Under the pieces are notes generated by a model. That model worked only from the letters and a program-made list of their open reading frames with translations. It did not search any database and was not told where the DNA came from. A stretch of 64,000 bases of DNA from Acidobacteriota bacterium (lineage in GTDB: Bacteria > Acidobacteriota > Thermoanaerobaculia > Multivoradales > JBCCEF01): positions 38,254 through 102,253 of the forward strand of contig JBCCHV010000015.1 of assembly GCA_039028635.1 (NCBI GenBank), read 5' to 3'. A program made the position numbers and the translations under genes. Below are positions 58,901-64,000 of this stretch, one piece after another. The first letter of the stretch is position 1. The number at the start of each line of letters is the position of its first letter.

Positions 58901-59866
58901 TCAGGGCAAGGGAGAGATTTCCCGGCGCGCGGCGCGCAGGGCTTCGGTGTCGCGGTCGTAAGCCTGGCGCTCGGCGGCGGAGCGCCACGGGCGCAGGCAG
59001 TTTCGCGCCAGGAGACGGAGCCCCGATCCCCAGCGCAGGGCGCGGCGGACGCGGCCCGCGAAGCCGGCTCCACGGTGTTTGGCGGCCCAGGTCAGGAGAT
59101 CCTGCCAGAGCAGCGCCGAGTGTTGGCGGTCGATGGTTTGACGCGATCGATGCTCTTGGATGGTGGCCCCGTGGTGGTGGACGACCTCGAAACCGGGCAC
59201 CAGGGCGACCTTCCAGCCGGCCTTGCCGACCAGGTGGCAGAGGTCGAGATCCTGGGCATACAAGCGAAAGGTCTCGTCGAAGGGGCCGATCTCTTGCCAG
59301 AGGGGACGACGAATGGCGAGGGCGGCACCGGTCACCCAGCCGACGACGCCGGACGAGGTGTTCCGCCCGGCTGGCTTGAGGCGGCGATAGCCCGGCAGGC
59401 GGGCGAGGGTGGCCGGTAGGGCGCTGGCCTGAGAAAAGAACCAGAGCAAGCCGGGGAGCTCGCCGGCGCTCCATTGGGGACGGCCGTCGGGATAGAACAG
59501 GTGGGCGCCGCCGACGCCGAGCCGCGCGTCTTGAGCGAAGGCGGCGAGCAGGGCGGTCAGGGCGCCGGGGCGAACCTCCGTGTCGCTGTTGAGCAGCAGC
59601 AGCAGCTCGCCGCGGGCTCGCGCCATGCCTTGGTTGGCGGCCCGGGTGAAGCCCCGGGGGCTTTGGTTGCGCACCACCTCGGTCTTGGGGTGGCGCGCCG
59701 CGAGGGCTTCGGCGGTGCCATCGCGGCTGCCGTCATCGACCACGATCCACTCGCTCTCCCCGAGCCCTTCCCGGTCCTCGGCGGCGGCCAGACTGGCGAG
59801 GCAGCAGAGGGTCAGCTCGCGGGTCTGGTGGGTCGGGATGACGATCGAGAGGGCGGGCTTGGTCAT
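58901..59866 (-). CDS. Glycosyltransferase family 2
   Basis: 321 residues, GT-A fold by sequence. It has 'LSIVIPTHQTRELTLCCLAS' at the start, 'WIVVDDGSRDGT', the metal-binding LLLLNSDTEVRPG (DxD-like SDT) and GPFDETFRLYAQDLDLCHLV, all typical of GT2 (rhamnosyl or other glycan transferases). It probably builds the glycan exported by the adjacent ABC system; they are in the same direction and likely one operon. Donor and acceptor unknown. Confidence 0.9.
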   Translation of the reverse strand: MTKPALSIVIPTHQTRELTLCCLASLAAAEDREGLGESEWIVVDDGSRDGTAEALAARHPKTEVVRNQSPRGFTRAANQGMARARGELLLLLNSDTEVRPGALTALLAAFAQDARLGVGGAHLFYPDGRPQWSAGELPGLLWFFSQASALPATLARLPGYRRLKPAGRNTSSGVVGWVTGAALAIRRPLWQEIGPFDETFRLYAQDLDLCHLVGKAGWKVALVPGFEVVHHHGATIQEHRSRQTIDRQHSALLWQDLLTWAAKHRGAGFAGRVRRALRWGSGLRLLARNCLRPWRSAAERQAYDRDTEALRAARREISPLP

Positions 59867-59986
59867 GGCCGCCAGGGATCATAGCCGGAGGCCGGGGGAA
59901 GGTTATGATTCGCGGCAACAAAAACCATTCTGCCGTCCGGCATCGGAGCGAAGGTGGTGCCGGCTGGATTCGGCAGGGAGAATGAG

Positions 59987-60478
59987 ATGGCCATAACGTC
60001 CGAGGACTACCGCACCGCACTACGCAACTTTCCCTCCGGGGTCACCATCGTCACCATCCGAGCCGGCGAAGAGGTGCACGGCCTCACCGTGTCGGCGTTC
60101 GCTTCCGTGTCGCCGGATCCACCGCTGGTGGCGGTGATCATCGATCAGCGTCACCATGCCTCGAGCCTGCTCGAGCAGGATGATGCTTGCTTCGCGGTCA
60201 ATATCCTGCACGAGGGGCAGGTCGATCTGTCGAACCGCTTTGCCTGGGTGAAATCCGAGGACCGCTTCGCCGAAGGCGATTGGGGCGCGGCCGAGACCGG
60301 CGCGCCGATCCTGCTCGACTCCCTCGCCTGGCTCGACTGCCGCATCCACTCGCGCCATGCCGCTGGCACCCACACGCTCTATATCGGCGAGGTGCAGGCG
60401 ATGGGGGCTCCCCAGTCCGAGTCGCCACCGCTGGTCTACTGGAACCGCGGCTACCGCAAGATCGTCGATTCGGCCTAG
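59987..60478 (+). CDS. Flavin reductase-like (FMN-binding split-barrel) protein
   Basis: 163 residues; ATG 59987 has GGGAG upstream. The flavin reductase domain shows 'RTALRNFPSGVTIVT', GLTVSAFASVSPDPPLV, 'FAVNILHEGQVDLSNRFA' and a conserved C-terminal 'SPPLVYWNRGYRKI'. Such proteins supply reduced FMN/FAD to partner monooxygenases or reduce flavins directly; no partner gene is nearby. A TATGAT (59904-59909) could be its -10. Its TAG stop is the CTAG that starts repeat copy D. Confidence 0.9.
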   Translation: MAITSEDYRTALRNFPSGVTIVTIRAGEEVHGLTVSAFASVSPDPPLVAVIIDQRHHASSLLEQDDACFAVNILHEGQVDLSNRFAWVKSEDRFAEGDWGAAETGAPILLDSLAWLDCRIHSRHAAGTHTLYIGEVQAMGAPQSESPPLVYWNRGYRKIVDSA

Positions 60479-60658
60479 TCCGCCCTTCTCACGAGGTTTC
60501 CTGGCGAGAGGCCGTAGGTTCTTGAAGATGCAAGGCATTCGGCGCTGCCACGACGCCGCCGTACTCGACGTACTGCGAGGAGAGCAGGCGACGGAAAACG
60601 CAGCAGATTCGGGGACGTACGGACTCGCAGCGGAAAGCTGGTGAGAAGGGCGGGCTAG
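60475..60658 (+). repeat. CTAG-ended 184-bp repeat, copy D
   Basis: Full copy, 184 bp, same orientation as A. The ends are CTAGTCCGCCCTTCTCAC and GTGAGAAGGGCGGGCTAG, complementary at 17 of 18 positions. CTAGTCCG is found both at the left end and immediately at the right border, an 8-bp direct repeat. The left CTAG holds the stop of the flavin reductase gene and the right CTAG the stop of the convergent GT-C-like gene, so the element fills the entire gap. Confidence 0.88.
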
Positions 60659-62112
60659 TCCGACACGTTTTCGTTGCGCGCCGCCGATTGGCGATGAGCC
60701 CTCGGTCGCCGCCGCCAGAGGGCGGCGAGGGAGCCCATCAAGATGAGCGTGCCGATGTACTCCACCGGCAGGAAGTAGCGCTCGACGAAGATGAAGCCGA
60801 TCGCTACGTTGACCACCAAGAGGTAGGAGATGCCGACCAGCGACAGGGCCAGCAGCATGCGTCGGCGGTAGGGACGCCAGAGGGTGATCGGCAAGCCGAC
60901 GAAGAGAGCGCTGACGAACAGCCAGCGGCTGCCGCGCCAGGCGCGATAGGCGGGCCCGACCTCGGGCGGTCGCTGCGGCAGGGTGCTGAAGTCGATACCG
61001 CCGTAGGTGGCGAAGTCGCGGCCGACGCTGGGGTCGATCTCGACCGGCCGTGAGAGGTCGGCGTTGCCGGGCTCACCGGTGAAGAAGCGTCCCACGGCTT
61101 GCAGGAACTGCAGCCCGAACTGCAGTGGGTGTCGGCACAGAATGCGCCACGAGGCATGTAGCAGAGCCTTGTTGGTATCGACGAAGCTGCCGCCGTAGCG
61201 CTGCTCGCGGAGCTGGTGGGCGGTGCTGGTGAAATCCCAGATCTGATAGCTGCCGTTGCGCTGCAGGGACTCGAGGTCCGAGAGCAGGACGTCGCCGCCG
61301 GCGAAGCCCTCGAGGTCACCGGCCTCGGCGAAGCGCGCCACCGAGCCCCACAAGACCCAACCGCTGAAGCCGCTGGTGCCGGCCCCGAGGTCGACCTCGC
61401 CGGTGCTGCTGCGGGAGAAGACGGCGGAGTACCCGAGGTAGACGCAGACGGTGACCACGGTCGCCGTCACCAGGCCGCGCAGAGCCTGCCGGCGACCTTC
61501 CCGGCGCAGCAAGAGAAGGGCCGCCATCACCAGGTAGAGGGCTGGCAGATAGGCCCAGATGGCGCGGAACAGGAGGGGAAGCACCGCCGCGATGCCGAGC
61601 ACCAGGCCGCGTCGAGCCGAAGGCCTTTCGAGATAGAGAAGGAGACCGACGAGGGAGAGAGCGAGCACCGTCGAGGTGACCGCGTCGGACAGCATGAAGC
61701 GCTCGATGACCAGGTTGCCCGGCGACAGGGTGACCAGGAGGGCGGCGACCAGAGCGAGGCGCGGACCGGCGGTGAGGAAGCGGCGACCGACGAAGTAAAC
61801 AATCGGTGCCAGCAGGGCTCCGGTGAGGCTCTGAAACAGCATCAAGGCCTTGATGTGGACCCCACCGGTGAGCAGGAAGACCAGCCGGATGAAGAGACCG
61901 TAGCCGAGGGGGCGAGGCCACGAGGCGCGCAGGGTGACGGCGTCCTGGAGATAGCTTCCGGAGTCGGAATGGAACGCCAGGGTGTGATCGACGGCCAGAA
62001 TCAGCAGCTTGATCGCAGCCGCACCGGCGAAGATCAGGACGAGGCTGCGAAGGCGCACTGGACTCAGGGCTTGGACGATGCGCTGGAAGCGGTCCGTAGC
62101 GAGAAAGGCCAT
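60655..62112 (-). CDS. Polytopic GT-C-like glycosyltransferase (GT39/ArnT-like)
   Basis: 485 residues with about ten hydrophobic segments. After the first helix comes an acidic motif 'LAFHSDSGSYLQDAV', the place where GT-C enzymes keep their catalytic Asp. 'HIKALMLFQSLTGALLAPIV' and 'SPGNLVIERFMLSDAVTS' follow the pattern of dolichyl-phosphate-mannose/ArnT-like proteins. Such enzymes use polyprenyl-phosphate sugars on the periplasmic face. The family identity is not firm. Its stop codon lies in repeat copy D. Confidence 0.72.
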   Translation of the reverse strand: MAFLATDRFQRIVQALSPVRLRSLVLIFAGAAAIKLLILAVDHTLAFHSDSGSYLQDAVTLRASWPRPLGYGLFIRLVFLLTGGVHIKALMLFQSLTGALLAPIVYFVGRRFLTAGPRLALVAALLVTLSPGNLVIERFMLSDAVTSTVLALSLVGLLLYLERPSARRGLVLGIAAVLPLLFRAIWAYLPALYLVMAALLLLRREGRRQALRGLVTATVVTVCVYLGYSAVFSRSSTGEVDLGAGTSGFSGWVLWGSVARFAEAGDLEGFAGGDVLLSDLESLQRNGSYQIWDFTSTAHQLREQRYGGSFVDTNKALLHASWRILCRHPLQFGLQFLQAVGRFFTGEPGNADLSRPVEIDPSVGRDFATYGGIDFSTLPQRPPEVGPAYRAWRGSRWLFVSALFVGLPITLWRPYRRRMLLALSLVGISYLLVVNVAIGFIFVERYFLPVEYIGTLILMGSLAALWRRRPRAHRQSAARNENVSD

Positions 62113-62198
62113 GAAATCTCCAGATGGATTCGCCGAATCGAGACTTGAGCATGACTTTATGGCGAGCGTCGGTCAAGGGGCGGATATGATGGCGCGGC

Positions 62199-63689
62199 AT
62201 GACGCGACAGGGCTCTCGAGGAGGTCGGCGCGAGCCTTCCGCGGACGCTGAGAGACCGCCGAAAAACGGCAGGAGAGCGGTGAACGGAAATCCCCTCAGG
62301 GTGCTGGCGGTCCTCGCCTTGGTCGGCCTCGCGGTAGCGCTGTTGCTGTGGGGGAGATCCCGGCCATCGGCGTCCCATGCCGCCGCGGCGGTGGTTGCCG
62401 ATGGCGCCGGGTCGAGTCCGCTGGCGGCGCCGCGCTCGGTCCTGGTGCTCGATATCGACACCCTGCGGGCGGACCGCCTCGGGGCCTACGGCAACCAGCG
62501 CCTCACCAGTCCCACCATCGACGCGCTGGCGGCCGAGGGTTACCGTTTCGCCTGGGCCTTCAGCCAGGCCCCCCTGACACCGCCGTCCCAGGCCTCGATT
62601 CTGACCGGCAAGTACCCCAGCACCCACGGCGTGGTGGGGCGCGGCCGTCGACTCTCGGGCGAGCACGTCACCCTCGCCGAGGCCTTCCGCTGGCGCGGCT
62701 TTCGCACGGCCGGCTTCGTCGACGGCGGCTACATGAACCGCGGCTTCGGCACTGCCCAGGGATTTCAGACCTTCGTCGACCGGCGCACCGGTCTCGAGAA
62801 GATCGGCCCGCAGGTGGTGAGCTGGCTGGAAGAAAACGGCGACGAGCCGTTCTTCATGCTGGTGCACACCTATGACGTGCACACGCCCTACGATCCGCCG
62901 CCGGAGTACCGTTCCCTGTTCCTCGATGGACTGGAGGCGCCGACCCCTGGCTTCGAGCCCACCAGCGAAGCTCTGGAGGCGGTTCGGCGAGCCGTCTGGT
63001 GGGATCCCGAGGCCCGCCTGCCGGAGCGCGACGTGCACTACTCCCTGGCGCTCTACGACGCCGGGATCCGCTACGTCGACGATTGGGTCGGGCGGTTTCT
63101 CGACACCCTCGAAGAGCTCGGCCTGCGCGATTCCACCCTGGTGGTGGTGATCTCCGACCACGGCGAAGAGTTCCAAGAGCACGGCTCGGTGCTGCACGAG
63201 AAGCTCTACACGCCGGTCACCCACATCCCCTTGATCCTGTCCTTCCCCGGCTGGCAGCGCTCCGCGGTGGTCACCCAGACGGTGCAGTCCATCGACCTCA
63301 TGCCGACCCTCCTCGACCTGATCGACGCTCCGATCCCCAAAGGAGTTCAAGGGCGCTCCCTGGTGCCGCTGATGGAGGGGCGCGACACGGGCGAGTATCC
63401 GGCCTTCAGCGAATCACGCCTCTTCGGCCGTCAGCGCACCGTCGCCTGGGGCCGGTTCCGCTTCCACTACACCATCCGCGGCGCCCTCACCGAGCTCTTC
63501 GACTTCCGCGCCGATCCCCTCGAGCTCCAGCCCTTGCCGGAAGACGACCCGCGGCGCTTGAGCCTGATGCGCCGCGCCCTCGCCGACTGGGACGACCAGC
63601 TCCGCGCCGCCCCGCCACCCTCCACCGGCGTCGCGAAAGTACGCAGCGAAACCCGCGACCAGCTCCGCGCCCTGGGCTACCTGCAGTAG
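62199..63689 (+). CDS. Sulfatase-like hydrolase, alkaline phosphatase superfamily
   Basis: 496 residues from ATG 62199; a GTG at 62280 with AGGAG upstream would remove 27 charged residues and start right before the signal anchor (VLAVLALVGLAVALLLWG). It has the metal site LDIDTLRADRLGAYG, the nucleophile region 'APLTPPSQASILTGKYPSTH' and SDHGEEFQEHGSVLHEK. The Cys/Ser that becomes formylglycine in true sulfatases is Thr (residue 127), so it may be a phosphatase or phosphotransferase-like member. Probably membrane-anchored facing the periplasm. Confidence 0.85.
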   Translation: MTRQGSRGGRREPSADAERPPKNGRRAVNGNPLRVLAVLALVGLAVALLLWGRSRPSASHAAAAVVADGAGSSPLAAPRSVLVLDIDTLRADRLGAYGNQRLTSPTIDALAAEGYRFAWAFSQAPLTPPSQASILTGKYPSTHGVVGRGRRLSGEHVTLAEAFRWRGFRTAGFVDGGYMNRGFGTAQGFQTFVDRRTGLEKIGPQVVSWLEENGDEPFFMLVHTYDVHTPYDPPPEYRSLFLDGLEAPTPGFEPTSEALEAVRRAVWWDPEARLPERDVHYSLALYDAGIRYVDDWVGRFLDTLEELGLRDSTLVVVISDHGEEFQEHGSVLHEKLYTPVTHIPLILSFPGWQRSAVVTQTVQSIDLMPTLLDLIDAPIPKGVQGRSLVPLMEGRDTGEYPAFSESRLFGRQRTVAWGRFRFHYTIRGALTELFDFRADPLELQPLPEDDPRRLSLMRRALADWDDQLRAAPPPSTGVAKVRSETRDQLRALGYLQ

Positions 63690-64000
63690 CGACCAGCCTC
63701 GGGGTCGGCCTCATCCTGCGAAGAGCGAGCCTGACGATAGAAGCGGGCGGTTCGGGAGCCGAGATCGGCTCGGCAATGGCTGGCCGCATGGCCGGGGGTA
63801 TGAAGGCCGGTCGTATGGCGGACAACCTGCGAGCGCGGCGGTCAAATGCTCCGAATCCGGTCTTCTTCACGGGGCCACCGCTACTCAGCAGGCGAGCACC
63901 GATTCCGGTCCGTTTCACGGGCCGTCTGCTACTCAGCAGACGGCCTCCGAGCGCGTAAGCGCGAGGCGGCGGCATCGGCCCCCAGGACGGGGGGGAGCCC
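63690..64000. other. Non-coding end of the window with repeat units
   Basis: 311 bp without a supported gene. From about 63770 a short region alternates ATGGC/GGCCGG words. From 63856 two partial units with a 48-bp period follow (each with CCGGTC, a TTCACGG segment and CTACTCAGCAG), the second leading into multi-hairpin repeat copy 3. Confidence 0.55.
63920..64000 (+). repeat. Multi-hairpin intergenic repeat, copy 3 (cut by the window edge)
   Basis: H1 arms GGCCGTCTGCT (63920-63930) and AGCAGACGGCC (63935-63945) with loop ACTC; H2 GCGC-GTAA-GCGC (63951-63962); then GAGGCGGCGGC as in copy 2, after which it departs into a GGCCCCC...GGGGGG hairpin. The rest is beyond the window. Confidence 0.65.

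Overview
The window is GC-rich bacterial chromosome with densely packed genes and no tRNA, rRNA or CRISPR array that I can see. The organism looks Gram-negative: there is a lipoprotein signal, a beta-barrel-like protein ending in Phe, Hfq, a SecA with a C-terminal zinc motif, and a Wzm/Wzt-type exporter. The mix of a PQQ-like beta-propeller protein, zf-HC2/TPR proteins, a CHAT protease, class II DAHP synthase and split acyl-CoA mutase suggests Acidobacteriota (perhaps Thermoanaerobaculia). That placement is inference from gene content only.

Layout. 1-2041: a DUF4126 membrane protein (cut by the window edge) and a secreted beta-propeller protein. 2057-7040: two paralogous cassettes, each with a small exported acidic protein and a zf-HC2/TPR protein, on either side of a bacilliredoxin and its 90-residue neighbour. 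The two small-protein genes share an identical AT-rich 13-mer upstream, and one cassette also has a sigma-region-2-only protein. 7060-9269: a three-gene phospholipid operon (CDP-alcohol phosphotransferase, CdsA-like, PlsC-like). 9349-13373: DUF423 protein, P5C dehydrogenase and two EamA transporters. 13523-30814: a long plus-strand run of housekeeping genes: two-subunit acyl-CoA mutase with isobutyryl-CoA-mutase-like active-site residues, response regulator, valS, birA, coaX, an unknown gene, comEC, miaA, hfq, a lipoprotein, pgsA and dnaE. 30930-37591: SpoIIE-type phosphatase, penicillin acylase-type hydrolase, zinc-ribbon protein and DAHP synthase.

37999-43163 is an accessory-looking locus: an exported CHAT protease convergent with a coupled set of beta-barrel protein, ECF sigma factor and zf-HC2 anti-sigma-like protein. 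43285-54397 holds a sirtuin, an M14 peptidase, murJ, guaB, a membrane-anchored unknown and secA. 54901-63689 is envelope biogenesis: M23 peptidase, two glycosyltransferases, an ABC polysaccharide exporter, flavin reductase, a GT-C-like membrane protein and a sulfatase-like hydrolase.

Two repeat families stand out. The first is a 184-bp element with 18-bp terminal inverted repeats ending in CTAG, present as three full copies and one truncated copy, which supplies stop codons to neighbouring genes. The second is a multi-hairpin intergenic repeat (48.9, 54.8 and 63.9 kb) whose stems change in a base-pair-preserving way between copies, suggesting selection on structure.
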